From NCBI GenBank assembly GCA_963702955.1, contig OY969774.1:806001-870000 (forward strand): a DNA stretch of 64,000 bases. Reading direction: 5' to 3'. Source of the DNA: VRUE01 sp963702955 (GTDB lineage Bacteria; Actinomycetota; Thermoleophilia; Solirubrobacterales; 70-9). Of this stretch, positions 52,484 to 61,521 are shown one piece after another (position 1 is the stretch's first letter; the number at the start of each line of letters is the position of its first letter). The translations under genes and the position numbers were made by a program. The notes under the pieces were generated by a model. The model ran no database searches and was not told the origin of the DNA. It saw only the letters and a list, made by a program, of their open reading frames with translations.

Positions 52484-53290
52484 TCAGTCGCCCGCTTCCG
52501 CCGCCGTGCTGGTGGTGAGGTCGGCAGCCGCACCGCCGGAGAGGACGCGCCGGACGAGTCCGGGAGCAAGGGTGCGCAGCGCCGCCGCGAGGGCGTAGGG
52601 GCGCGGCACGAAGCGCTCCGCCCTGCCGCCGGGGCCAACCGCGACGATCGCCTCGGCGACGGCCTCCGGCTTGGAGACGATCCAGCGGGTCAGCGCTTTC
52701 TGGCGCAGCTCGGTGGCCGGAAATCCCTCGGTGGCGACGAAGCCCGGCAGGACCATGCCGACGTGGACGCCGTGCGGGCGCTCCTCCAGGTGGAGGGCGT
52801 CGGTCCAGCCGATCAGCGCGAACTTGCTCGCCGAGTAGGCGCCGGTGCGGGCGCGGGCGGCGCGCCCCGCGGTGCTCGCGACGTTGACGATCGCGCTCGG
52901 CGCCGATTCGCGCAGAACCGGCAGCAGCGCCTCGGTCAGGCGCAGGACGGCGTCGAAGTTGAGCTCCATATGGCGCTCGACGTTCGCGTAGCCCGCCTCG
53001 GCAAAGCCGCCGCGCCAGGAGGCGCCGGCGTTGTTGACGAGCAGGGTCAGGCGGCCGCCGCGCTCGGCGACGTGGGCGCGCACCCGCTCGGGCGCCTCGG
53101 GATCGGTCAGGTCGGCGGCGACCCAGCTCGCCTCGCAGGGCAGCGAGTCGGCGAGCGCCCGCAGCCGCTCCCCGCGGCGGGCGACGAGAATCAGCTCGGC
53201 GCCGGGCTCGCGGGCGAGGCGCCGCGCGGTCGCCTCGCCGATCCCGCTGGAAGCGCCGGTGACCAGCGCCGTCATCGTTCGATCCGCCAC
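52484..53290 (-). CDS. Short-chain dehydrogenase/reductase
   Basis: A 268-residue SDR: cofactor motif TGASSGIGEATA, NNAGASWRG, catalytic Ser in NVASTAGRAAR, and Tyr-x3-Lys in YSASKFALIG. The C-terminal 80 residues (a tail after RFVPRPYALAAALRTLAPGLVRRVLSGG) suggest membrane association, as in the DltE/SadH-type branch. Substrate unknown. Start GTG (53290) or the ATG five codons later. Divergent from the M42 peptidase gene. Confidence 0.9.
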   Translation of the reverse strand: MADRTMTALVTGASSGIGEATARRLAREPGAELILVARRGERLRALADSLPCEASWVAADLTDPEAPERVRAHVAERGGRLTLLVNNAGASWRGGFAEAGYANVERHMELNFDAVLRLTEALLPVLRESAPSAIVNVASTAGRAARARTGAYSASKFALIGWTDALHLEERPHGVHVGMVLPGFVATEGFPATELRQKALTRWIVSKPEAVAEAIVAVGPGGRAERFVPRPYALAAALRTLAPGLVRRVLSGGAAADLTTSTAAEAGD

Positions 53291-53355
53291 GGCGCAAGGC
53301 TATTCGCTCGCGGGCACGCGGACATCTGTTCGACTCGGCATACTGACCGGCTCCG

Positions 53356-54405
53356 ATGGCAGAGATCCCCGTATTGCTCGAAAAACTGCTTCGCCCCGCC
53401 GCGCCCTCCGGCCACGAGGGCCCTGCCGCCGACGTCTGGCGCGAGGAGGCTTCCTTTGCCGCGCTGAGCGCCGACGGACTCGGCTCCTCGATCGCCCGGG
53501 TCGGCGAGGCCTCGCCCCTGCTCGCCGTCGTCGGCCACATCGACGAGATCGGCCTGGTCGTCACCCACATCGACGAGAAGGGCTTCCTCTGGTTCGCGCC
53601 GATCGGCGGCTGGGACCCGCAGATCCTGGTCGGCCAGCGGGTCGCCGTGCGCGGCCGCGACGGCCTGGTCCCGGGCGTGGTCGGGCGCAAGCCGATCCAC
53701 CTGCTGGAAGCCGATCAGCGCAAGAAGGTGGTCGAGCTGAAGGGACTCCACATCGACGTCGGCGCCGCCGATCGCGAGCAGGCCGCGGCGCTGGTCCGGG
53801 TCGGCGACCCGGTGACGATCGCCGCCGAGCCGGTTCGCCTCGCCGGCGACCGCCTCGCCTCCAAAGCGATGGACAACCGGTTGGGCTCCTACGTCGCGCT
53901 GGAGGCGCTGCGGCGCTGCCACGAGCGCGGTTCGCTGCGCGGCAGCTTCGCCGCCGTCGCCGCGGTGCAGGAGGAGATCGGGCTCTACGGGTCGCGGACC
54001 TCGGCCTTCGAGCTGCGGCCCGACCTCGCCGTGGCGATCGACGTCACCCACGCCACCGACGCGCCCGGCGTCGACGAGAAGGAGATCGGCAGCCACCCGC
54101 TCGGCTCCGGCCCGGCGATCGGCCGGGGCTCGACTCTCTCGCCGAAGGTCTTCGAGCTGCTGGTCGAGACCGCCGAGGAGGCGGGAATCGAGTACTCGAT
54201 CAGCGCCAGCGGGCGCAGCACCAGCACCGACGCCGACGCGATCCAGATCTCGCGCTCCGGCATCCCGACCGGGCTCGTCTCGATCCCGCTTCGCTACATG
54301 CACTCGCCGGTCGAGCTGGTCGACCTCGGCGACGTCGAGGCCACCGTCGAGCTGATCGCCGCCTTCGCGGCCCGGCTCGACGACGACGTCGACCTCAGGC
54401 GCTGA
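53356..54405 (+). CDS. M42-family glutamyl aminopeptidase/endoglucanase-like protein
   Basis: A 349-residue di-zinc peptidase of family M42 (tetrahedral aminopeptidases). Metal and catalytic motifs are VVGHIDEIGLVVTHI, SKAMDNRLGSYVALEAL, AVQEEIGLYGSRTSA, AIDVTHATDAPG and the C-terminal IPLRYMHSPVE. Cytoplasmic. The stop lies inside the end of the converging GGDEF gene (11-bp overlap). Confidence 0.93.
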   Translation: MAEIPVLLEKLLRPAAPSGHEGPAADVWREEASFAALSADGLGSSIARVGEASPLLAVVGHIDEIGLVVTHIDEKGFLWFAPIGGWDPQILVGQRVAVRGRDGLVPGVVGRKPIHLLEADQRKKVVELKGLHIDVGAADREQAAALVRVGDPVTIAAEPVRLAGDRLASKAMDNRLGSYVALEALRRCHERGSLRGSFAAVAAVQEEIGLYGSRTSAFELRPDLAVAIDVTHATDAPGVDEKEIGSHPLGSGPAIGRGSTLSPKVFELLVETAEEAGIEYSISASGRSTSTDADAIQISRSGIPTGLVSIPLRYMHSPVELVDLGDVEATVELIAAFAARLDDDVDLRR

Positions 54406-55486
54406 CGGCGACCCGGTTGCGCCCGCCGGCCTTGGCCGAGTAGAGCGCGGCGTCGGCGCAGCTGACCAGCTCGTCGGTGTCGACCGGCCCCGGGCCGGAG
54501 ACCGCGACGCCGATGCTGAGCGTCACCGTGACGCCGATCGGACGGCGGTCGCGCACCTCGTTGCGCAGGCGCTCGGCGATTTCGACCGCGTCGGCTTCGC
54601 CGGCACCGGGCAGGACGACGAGGATCTCCTCGCCCCCGACGCGATAGATCGAGTCGCCGGCCCGCAGCGTGGCGCGCATCGTGTAGGCGACGTCCTGCAG
54701 GACGGCGTCGCCGGCGGCGTGGCCGAGCTGGTCATTGACCCGCTTGAAGTGGTCGAGGTCGCAGAGCAGGAGAGCGTGCGAGAGGCCCTCGGCCTCGCTG
54801 GTCGGCTGGCCGTCGAGCTCGCCGAGGCGCTGCTCGAGCGCGTTGCGGTTGAAGAGGCCGGTGAGCGGATCGAGGGTCGAGCGGCGGCGGTGGGCGCGGT
54901 CGGACTCGACCAGGGCGCCGGAGAGGATCACCGTGCTCAGCACCAGCGCCGCGGCGGCGACCAGCGACTGACTGTGTTCGGAGGCGCCGGCGGGATCGAC
55001 GCCGACCGTGCTCGCGACGAGCAGGGCGAGGATGTAGACCGTCCCGATCGCCATGCCGCGAGGCTCGAAGCGGGCGCCGAGCGTGACGGCCGGCAAGGCG
55101 AACAGCATCGGCGCCGGGCTGGACGGGCCACCGGTCGCGACCACCGCCGCGGCGAGCAGCAGCGGCAGGGCGCCCCATGCCCCCGCGATCCAGAGTCCCG
55201 GACGCCGGCTCGTGTTCATGAACCGATCGGCGACCGCGAAGCCGCAGAAGCCGACCGCGAGCGGCGCCAGCCACCCCCACCCGATCTGCGGACCGAGCGC
55301 GGCCAGGGCGATGGCGAGGATCGCGAAGCAGGCGGCGCGATAGGGCCTCATGCGCCGCTCCATGTCGAGCAGGCGCTCGCGCCGGGCGTCGTCGCGGATC
55401 GCCACCAGCGACTCCATCGGGGTGTCCGCGACGCTCGGGCCGGCGCCGCTGCGCGCCGGGCGGATCGTTGAGGGTACGAAGTTCAC
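54395..55486 (-). CDS. Membrane-anchored diguanylate cyclase (GGDEF)
   Basis: A 363-residue protein with about six N-terminal membrane helices (residues 50-210) and a C-terminal GGDEF domain. DPLTGLFNRNALEQRL opens the domain, CDLDHFKRVNDQLGHAAGDAVL contains the metal-binding Asp, and the active-site loop is YRVGGEEILVVLPG (GGEEI variant, usually active). It would make c-di-GMP in response to a membrane signal. The GTG start at 55486 is used; the ATG at 55417 is an alternative. It overlaps the M42 gene tail to tail. Confidence 0.88.
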   Translation of the reverse strand: MNFVPSTIRPARSGAGPSVADTPMESLVAIRDDARRERLLDMERRMRPYRAACFAILAIALAALGPQIGWGWLAPLAVGFCGFAVADRFMNTSRRPGLWIAGAWGALPLLLAAAVVATGGPSSPAPMLFALPAVTLGARFEPRGMAIGTVYILALLVASTVGVDPAGASEHSQSLVAAAALVLSTVILSGALVESDRAHRRRSTLDPLTGLFNRNALEQRLGELDGQPTSEAEGLSHALLLCDLDHFKRVNDQLGHAAGDAVLQDVAYTMRATLRAGDSIYRVGGEEILVVLPGAGEADAVEIAERLRNEVRDRRPIGVTVTLSIGVAVSGPGPVDTDELVSCADAALYSAKAGGRNRVAVSA

Positions 55487-55566
55487 GCAAGCCGCATCGG
55501 CCCGAGCGGACGGCGACTTGAGGTTGCCTCGGAGAATTTCGCCCAATGGGCGCCCGGGCGGACCGG

Positions 55567-56625
55567 TCAGTCGACGATCTGCAGCTCTTTGGGCAGGCCG
55601 CTGAGGTTGCGACAACCGTCTTCCGCGACGACCACCAGGTCCTCGATCCGCACCCCGAGCTCGCCCGGCAGGTAGATGCCCGGCTCGATCGTCACCACTT
55701 CGCCGCTCGCCAGCACGTCCTCGGAGCGCGGCGAGACCCGCGGCGCCTCGTGCACCTCGAGCCCGACGCCGTGGCCGAGGCCGTGGCCGAAACGCTCGCC
55801 GTAGCCGGCGGCGGCGATCGACTCGCGGGCGACGCCGTCGAGCCGCTCGCCACCCACTCCCGCCTCGACCGCCTCCAGCGCCGCGGCCTGGGCCGCGAGC
55901 ACCGCCGCGTAGACCTCGCGGCCCCGCTCGCCCGGATCGCCGGTGGCGAAGGTGCGGGTGCCGTCGGAGCAGTAGCCGTCGAGCTTCGCCCCCATGTCGA
56001 AGACGACGAGCTCGCCGCGGCCGATCTCGCGCTCGCCCGGCTCGGCGTGCGGCAGGGCGCCGTTCGGCCCGGCGGCGACGATCGCCGGAAACGAGGGGTC
56101 GCCGCCGAACTCGCGGATCCGCGCTTCGGCCGCGCGGGCGACCACGCGCTCGCTGCGACCGAGCAGGCCCCACTCCAGGCTCCAGCGCCAGACCTCGTCG
56201 GCCAGCTCCGAGGCGGCGGCGATCGCCTCCAGCTCGGCGACGTCCTTGACCCTGCGCAGCTTCTCGACCGCGCCGCCCGCGGCCACCGTCTCGACGCCGT
56301 CGGGCAGCTTGCCCCGCAGGCGCTCGAGCAGGCGGACCGAGACGTGGTCGTCCTCGAAGCCCACCCGGCCCGAGAGGCGCTCGGCGATCCCGCCCAGCCA
56401 GTCGTCGCGGACGGTGATCGTCTCCCACCCCTCGACCTCCGCTTCGGCCCGTTCGGTGTAGCGGAAGTCGGTCAGGAAGAGGCGCGTGTCGGGGCCGCAG
56501 ACGCAGGCTCCGTTGGTCCCTCCGAAGCCGGTCAGGTAGCCGACGTTGACGATCTCGGTGACCAGCATCAGGTCGAGCTCGCGCTCGGCCAGGCCGGCCG
56601 CGAGCCGGTCGCCTCGCCCCCTCAC
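55567..56625 (-). CDS. pepP: Xaa-Pro aminopeptidase-like peptidase (M24)
   Basis: A 352-residue M24B peptidase (PepP/PepQ-like). The creatinase N-domain is about residues 1-125. The pita-bread domain has ELVVFDMGAKLDGYCSDGTRTFATG (Asp ligands), GHGLGHGVGLEVHEAP (His), VVTIEPGIYLPG (Glu) and GVRIEDLVVV (Glu). A GTG start overlaps the aroQ stop (GTGA). In many actinobacteria this peptidase lies between aroQ/aroB and efp; here efp lies 5 kb further on. Confidence 0.93.
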   Translation of the reverse strand: MRGRGDRLAAGLAERELDLMLVTEIVNVGYLTGFGGTNGACVCGPDTRLFLTDFRYTERAEAEVEGWETITVRDDWLGGIAERLSGRVGFEDDHVSVRLLERLRGKLPDGVETVAAGGAVEKLRRVKDVAELEAIAAASELADEVWRWSLEWGLLGRSERVVARAAEARIREFGGDPSFPAIVAAGPNGALPHAEPGEREIGRGELVVFDMGAKLDGYCSDGTRTFATGDPGERGREVYAAVLAAQAAALEAVEAGVGGERLDGVARESIAAAGYGERFGHGLGHGVGLEVHEAPRVSPRSEDVLASGEVVTIEPGIYLPGELGVRIEDLVVVAEDGCRNLSGLPKELQIVD

Positions 56626-57080
56626 CGGCCCGATACGTCCAGCTCGGCGGCCAGCCTGGAGAGCGCCTCGCGGTAGCCGTCCGGGCCCTTGCCGGAGACC
56701 TTCTCCAGCACCAGGCCGTCGAAGACCGAAACGCGGCGCCAGTCCTGGCGCGACTCGACGTCGGAGAGGTGGACCTCGACCGCCGGCAGCCGGGTCAGCT
56801 CGAGCGCGTCGGCGATCGCCCGGCTGTAGTGGGTCCAGGCGCCGGCGTTGATCACGATCGCGTCGGCCAGCTCCGGCGCCCGGTGCAGGTATTCGGCGAA
56901 CTCGCCCTCCGCGTTGGTCTGGAAGAAGATCGCTTCCAGGCCGAGCTCGCGGGCGTCGCGCTGGATCCTCATCTCCAGCTCGCTCAGCGAGAGGCCGCCG
57001 TAGACCGCGGGATCGCGCCGCTCCAGCACGTCGAAGTTGACCCCGTGCAGGACGGCGACGCGGTTGTGGGCACTGGTCAT
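56622..57080 (-). CDS. aroQ: Type II 3-dehydroquinate dehydratase AroQ
   Basis: Converts 3-dehydroquinate to 3-dehydroshikimate. The 152-residue product has the type II signature: RVAVLHGVNFDVLERRDPAVYGG (catalytic Arg/Tyr lid), QTNAEGEFAEYLHRA, VINAGAWTHYSRAIADAL and VEVHLSDVESRQDWR. The family normally has 'NGPNLN' where this reads HGVNFDVLE, a divergence that leaves the active-site residues in place. ATG at 57080 overlaps the aroB stop. Confidence 0.92.
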   Translation of the reverse strand: MTSAHNRVAVLHGVNFDVLERRDPAVYGGLSLSELEMRIQRDARELGLEAIFFQTNAEGEFAEYLHRAPELADAIVINAGAWTHYSRAIADALELTRLPAVEVHLSDVESRQDWRRVSVFDGLVLEKVSGKGPDGYREALSRLAAELDVSGR

Positions 57081-58666
57081 GGCTGCAACTCCAGCACAGC
57101 CGCCCTGACCTCGGCGTCGTCGAGCACCTGACCGACCCGCGGCGCCCCCGGCTCGGAGAGCAGGACGAAGCCGACCCCGGCGGCGGTGCGCTTCTTGTCG
57201 CGCTGCAGGGCGTCGAGGACGGCGTCGACGTCGATCTGCGAGTCGAGCTCGGTGGGCAGGTCGTGGCGGCGCAGGACGGCCTCTACCTCCGCGCGCAGGT
57301 CGGGCGCGTCGGAGAGGCGCAGGGCGGCGAGCAGCCCGAGCCCGATCGCCTCGCCGTGGCGGTAGCGGGAGTAGCCGCTCGCCGCCTCGATCGCGTGGCC
57401 GACGGTATGGCCGAGATTGAGCACCTGCCGCAGCCCCGCGTCGCGCTCGTCGGCGGCGACGATCTCGCACTTGTAGCGGGCGCAGGCGAAGACGACGTCG
57501 GCGAGATCGTCGGGGTCGATGTCCTCGATCGCCCGCACCCGCTCCCAGAGCGCGCCCCCGGCCAGCAGGCCGGTCTTCAGAACCTCGACGAACCCGGCCG
57601 CGAGCTCCTCGCGCGGCAGGCTGGCGAGCGTGGACGTGTCGGCGATAACCGCCGCCGGCAGGTGGTAGGCGCCGGCGTAGTTCTTGCCCTCGGGCAGGTC
57701 GACGCCGGTCTTGCCGCCGTAGGCCGAGTCGACCTGGGCGACGAGGGTCGTCGGCACCTGGACGACCGGCACGCCGCGCTGGTAGAGGTGGGCGCAGAAG
57801 CCGGCGAGATCGCCGACGACCCCGCCGCCGAGCGCGACCACGTGGTCCTCGCGCGTCACCCCGAGGCGGGCCATCTCGCGCAGCACACGCTCTGCCTCGG
57901 CCATCGTCTTCGCCGACTCCCCGGACGGGATCTCGACCATCCCCGCCAACGGGGCGAGCCGATCGGCGTAGAGCGGCCCGACCGTGCCGTCGGTAACGCA
58001 ACAGCGCTCTCCCGGCAGCGGCCACCAGCGTTCGTTTGACAACGAAGCGTCGGCCGCCGGGTCGAGCAGGCGCGCACCGACGAAGACAGGGTAGGAGCCA
58101 GACGCGCTGCGCGCCCAGAGCAGTCGTGCCCCCGGGAAGTCGGCGAGACGAAACAGGTGCCGCGCCGCAACGGCAACGTCATCCGGTGAGCAACCCGCAA
58201 GGATCGCGTCGGCGAGCGATTCGTAGATCGGCGTGCGCTCGGCGAGCAGGGCATCGAACGCGCGGCGGTCCTTGGCCAGAGGACGGTCGCTGCCCGCCAC
58301 CCTCTCCCAAGCGGTGTCGGCGTCCACTTGGAGCCAAACGACCGTGTGCCCCCGCAGCGCCTCTCGCACCCGCTTGGAGAGAATGCTGCCGCCGCCCACC
58401 GCGATTGCCCAGTTATGGGCTTCGCCCAGTACCCGCAGAACCACTTCCTCCTCGCGAGCGCGGAAGGCCGCCTCCCCATCTCGATCGAACGCCTCTTCGA
58501 TCGAGATGCCCAGCTCCCTTTCGAGCAGCTCGTCGGTGTCCACGGTCTCCCATATTTCGTGCTCCCCGAGCGCCGCGAGCGCGGTCGTCTTCCCCGCTCC
58601 CATGAAGCCGACGAACACGACCGAGGGTCGATTCACCTCGGTGACGACGGGGCGTTGCGCCTCCAC
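57077..58666 (-). CDS. aroKB: Fused shikimate kinase - 3-dehydroquinate synthase (AroK-AroB)
   Basis: A 529-residue fusion of two shikimate-pathway enzymes. Residues 1-180 are shikimate kinase: P-loop GFMGAGKTTA, VDTDELLERELG (substrate Asp) and AVGGGSIL. Residues about 195-529 are 3-dehydroquinate synthase: VVALGGGVVGDLAGFCAHLYQRG, AQVDSAYGGKTGVDLPEGKN, and zinc ligands in VEVLKTGLL, LNLGHTVGHAIE and YRHGEAIGLG. The GTG at 58666, one base short of the aroC stop and with a GAGGGTGAG ribosome binding site, is preferred over a later GTG at 58636. Confidence 0.94.
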   Translation of the reverse strand: MEAQRPVVTEVNRPSVVFVGFMGAGKTTALAALGEHEIWETVDTDELLERELGISIEEAFDRDGEAAFRAREEEVVLRVLGEAHNWAIAVGGGSILSKRVREALRGHTVVWLQVDADTAWERVAGSDRPLAKDRRAFDALLAERTPIYESLADAILAGCSPDDVAVAARHLFRLADFPGARLLWARSASGSYPVFVGARLLDPAADASLSNERWWPLPGERCCVTDGTVGPLYADRLAPLAGMVEIPSGESAKTMAEAERVLREMARLGVTREDHVVALGGGVVGDLAGFCAHLYQRGVPVVQVPTTLVAQVDSAYGGKTGVDLPEGKNYAGAYHLPAAVIADTSTLASLPREELAAGFVEVLKTGLLAGGALWERVRAIEDIDPDDLADVVFACARYKCEIVAADERDAGLRQVLNLGHTVGHAIEAASGYSRYRHGEAIGLGLLAALRLSDAPDLRAEVEAVLRRHDLPTELDSQIDVDAVLDALQRDKKRTAAGVGFVLLSEPGAPRVGQVLDDAEVRAAVLELQP

Positions 58667-58667
58667 C

Positions 58668-59840
58668 TCACCCTCGCCAGTCGATGCGCTTCTTGTAGGC
58701 CTCCACCGCGGCGAGCACGTCATCGATGTGGTCGCCGCCGAACTTCTCGCGGTAGCAGCGCGCCAGGGTCAGGCAGACCATCGCCTCGGCGACGACGGCG
58801 GCGGCCGGGACCACGGTCGAGTCGGTGCGCTCGCGCAGCGCCTGCGCCGGCTCCTTGCTCTCGGTGTCGACCGAGCGCAGCGGCTTGGTCAGGGTCGAGA
58901 TCGGCTTGATCGCCGCCCGCACCGAGAGCGGCTGGCCGTTGGTCATCCCGCCCTCGAGCCCGCCTGCGTGGTTGCTCTCGCGGTGGTAGCCGCGCTCCTG
59001 CGACCAGAAGATCTCGTCGTGGGCCTCCGAGCCGGGGCGAGCGGCGACGTCCCAGGCTTCGCCGATCGCCACTCCCTTCACCGACTGGATCGAGGCGACC
59101 GCGCCGGCCAGTCGTCCGTCGAGCCGCTCTTCCCAGGAGATGTGGGAGCCGAGGCCGGGGACAAGGCCGAAGACGCGCACCTCGAAACTGCCGCCGAGGC
59201 TCTCGTTGGCCTTGCGCAGGCGGTTGATCTCGGCGACCATCGCCGCGCTCGCCTCGGGGTCGAGGCAGCGCACCGGGTCCTCGTCGACCGCCTCGAAGTC
59301 CTTGGGCGTGAGGTCGGGCCGCTCGGGCGCCCTCACCGAGGCGATCTGGGTGACGTGGCTGTGGACGCTGACGCCGAGCACCGTCAGCAGGCCGCGGGCC
59401 ACTGAGCCGACCGCCACACGGGCGGCGGTCTCGCGGGCGCTCGCCCGCTCGAGCACGTTGCGGATGTCGCGGTGGCCGTACTTCTGCGCGCCGACCAGGT
59501 CGGCGTGTCCGGGCCGCGGCAGGTGCACCTCTTCGGGCTCGAACCCCTCGACCGGCCAGGGGTTCATCCGCTCCTCCCAGTTGGCGTAGTCGCGGTTGGC
59601 GACCAGCACCGCGATCGGGCTGCCCAGGGTGCGGCCGTGGCGCACGCCGGAGCGGACCTCGACCGTGTCGGTCTCGATCTTCATCCGCCCGCCGCGGCCG
59701 TGGCCGAGCTGGCGTCGCGCCATGTCACGGTCGAGCGCCTCGCGGTCGAGCTCCAGGCCGGCGGGCATGCCCTCGACGATCGCGACCAGGCCGGGACCGT
59801 GGGACTCCCCCGCGGTGGTGAACCTGAAGCGCGTGCTCAT
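58668..59840 (-). CDS. aroC: Chorismate synthase AroC
   Basis: The last enzyme of the shikimate pathway, making chorismate from EPSP with reduced FMN. The 390-residue product has STRFRFTTAGESHGPGLVAIVEG, ARRQLGHGRGGRMKIETD, LPRPGHADLVGAQKYGHRDIRNVLERASARETAARVA, and ESNHAGGLEGGMTNGQP. Full length. Opens the minus-strand set aroC-aroKB-aroQ-pepP. The 54 bp between it and aroE include a short near-palindrome. Confidence 0.96.
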   Translation of the reverse strand: MSTRFRFTTAGESHGPGLVAIVEGMPAGLELDREALDRDMARRQLGHGRGGRMKIETDTVEVRSGVRHGRTLGSPIAVLVANRDYANWEERMNPWPVEGFEPEEVHLPRPGHADLVGAQKYGHRDIRNVLERASARETAARVAVGSVARGLLTVLGVSVHSHVTQIASVRAPERPDLTPKDFEAVDEDPVRCLDPEASAAMVAEINRLRKANESLGGSFEVRVFGLVPGLGSHISWEERLDGRLAGAVASIQSVKGVAIGEAWDVAARPGSEAHDEIFWSQERGYHRESNHAGGLEGGMTNGQPLSVRAAIKPISTLTKPLRSVDTESKEPAQALRERTDSTVVPAAAVVAEAMVCLTLARCYREKFGGDHIDDVLAAVEAYKKRIDWRG

Positions 59841-59894
59841 GGGCGCAAGGCTATAGGCGCGGCCGACTGGCGAATAGTTGACCCCATAGGGTCA

Positions 59895-60692
59895 TCAAAT
59901 CGACACTCGCGCAGCTACGCGCATCGTGTCGACGGGAGCCGGGAGGCCGGTCCAGGTTTCGAGCGAGAGCGCGCCTTGTCGGACGAGGATCTCGAGGCCG
60001 TCAACCGTCGTCGCACCGGCGGCCTCGGCGACGGCTAGCAATCGGGACGGCACCTCGCTGTAGACCATGTCGACGACGGTCTGCTCGACCGCGAAGCTCT
60101 CCTCTCCGAGCGGCAGCTCGGCGAACGGGTCCTCCCCGCCCAGGCCGACGGTCGTGGTGTTGACGATCAAGGCGTACGCGGCAGGGTCGGGGTTCGGCGT
60201 CGGCTCCCCCCCGATCTCCTCGCAAAGCAGGCGCGCTCGCTCGCCGGTGCGATTCCATACACCCACCGCAGCGCCCTCGCGCAGCAGCGCCCAGACCGCC
60301 GCGCGGGCGGCGCCGCCGGCGCCCAGCACCAGGGCGCGTTTGCCGCCAGGCGACTCGGACAGCGCCGCCAGCAGACCGGGGGCATCGGTGTTCTCGGCGC
60401 GGATCTCATCGCCCTCGAAGCTGAGCGTGTTGGCGGCGCCGATCTCGCGCGCGGTCTCCGACCGGGTGTCGGCGAGGGCCAGGGCGGCCGCCTTGTGGGG
60501 GACCGTGACGTTGGCGCCGACGAATCCTTCGGCGGGCATCGTCCCCACCCGATCGGCGAGCTCGTCCGGCGCGACGTCGATCGCCTCGTAGCTCCACTTG
60601 CCGGCCAGGCCCAGCTCGGCCAGCGCAGCGCTCTGCATCGCCGGCGAGCGCGAGTGGGCGACGGGGTGACCGAGCACGGCTAACCGCTTCAT
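59895..60692 (-). CDS. aroE: Shikimate dehydrogenase AroE
   Basis: Reduces 3-dehydroshikimate with NADPH. The 265-residue product begins RLAVLGHPVAHSRSPAMQSAALAELGL (substrate-binding SxS), has GANVTVPHKAAALAL with the catalytic Lys, the GAGGAARAAVWALL dinucleotide motif, and VWNRTGERARLL for NADP specificity. ATG at 60692 fits the family start and follows the mltG stop by 10 bases. Confidence 0.95.
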   Translation of the reverse strand: MKRLAVLGHPVAHSRSPAMQSAALAELGLAGKWSYEAIDVAPDELADRVGTMPAEGFVGANVTVPHKAAALALADTRSETAREIGAANTLSFEGDEIRAENTDAPGLLAALSESPGGKRALVLGAGGAARAAVWALLREGAAVGVWNRTGERARLLCEEIGGEPTPNPDPAAYALIVNTTTVGLGGEDPFAELPLGEESFAVEQTVVDMVYSEVPSRLLAVAEAAGATTVDGLEILVRQGALSLETWTGLPAPVDTMRVAARVSI

Positions 60693-60702
60693 CGGCCGCC
60701 GC

Positions 60703-61521
60703 TCATTCTTCGCAGCTGTCCGGCGATTCGCCGCCCGCGGCTTCGCGCGCTTCGTCGTAGCGAGCGGCGTCGGCTTCGAATTCGGCCGCCGTGGTCGCAA
60801 AGGCGAGCTTGCCGCAGGCCCCCGGTTCGGTCACGTAATAGAGGTAGCCAACCTGGGCCGGGTGGGCCGCGGCTTCGATCGAGGCGAGGCCGGGGCTGTC
60901 GATCGGCCCCGGCGGCAGGCCGGCGTTGGTGCGGGTGTTGTAGGGGGAGTCGACCGCCAGTTCCGATTCGGTCAGCGGCCTGTCGTAGTTGCCGGTGGCG
61001 AAGCGCGTCGTCGCGTCGATCCCGAGCGGCATCCCTTCGTGCAGGCGGTTGTAGATCACCGCGGCGACCAGCTTGCGCTGGCTTTCCAGGCCCGCCTCGC
61101 GCTCGATCATCGAGGCGATCGTGACCACGTCGTGGGTGGTCAAGTTTTTCGAGCGGGCGTAGCTCATGTTCACGCCCGCGATCCGGCGCTTGAAGTCTTC
61201 CAGCTGCAGCTGCACCAGGTCGGCCGCGGGCGCGTGCTTTTCCAGTTCGAAGGTGTCCGGGAAGAGAAAGCCCTCGTGCCCCTTGCTCGCCTTCAGGTAG
61301 CTGCCGCGCAGGCCGGCTTCCTTCGCGACCGCGGCCGTCTGCGCGCGGTCGTAGCCCTCGGGGATCGTCACCGTGACCGTCTTCAGTTCGACCGGCGGCG
61401 GGGTGCTGCGGTGAAAGTGGCGGTAGGCCGCTGCGGCGGCGACGGCCAGGGCTGCGAGCGCGACCAGCAGAACCGCCCCGGCGACGACTCGGCGCCGGCG
61501 GTAGGCCGAGCGCTCACTCAA
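60703..61521 (-). CDS. mltG: Endolytic murein transglycosylase MltG-like
   Basis: MltG cuts nascent glycan strands in the periplasm or at the outer face and terminates peptidoglycan chains. The 272-residue product has one N-terminal membrane helix (VVAGAVLLVALAALAVAAAAAY), a LysM-like region, and the YceG-domain: GFLFPDTFELEK, TIASMIEREAGLESQRKLVAAVIYNRLHEGMPLGIDATTRFA (catalytic Glu in SMIEREAG), and SPYNTRTNAGLPPGPIDSPGLASIEAA. The start is TTG, seven bases beyond the ruvX stop on the coding strand. Short for the family, mainly in the N-terminal part. Confidence 0.93.
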   Translation of the reverse strand: MSERSAYRRRRVVAGAVLLVALAALAVAAAAAYRHFHRSTPPPVELKTVTVTIPEGYDRAQTAAVAKEAGLRGSYLKASKGHEGFLFPDTFELEKHAPAADLVQLQLEDFKRRIAGVNMSYARSKNLTTHDVVTIASMIEREAGLESQRKLVAAVIYNRLHEGMPLGIDATTRFATGNYDRPLTESELAVDSPYNTRTNAGLPPGPIDSPGLASIEAAAHPAQVGYLYYVTEPGACGKLAFATTAAEFEADAARYDEAREAAGGESPDSCEE

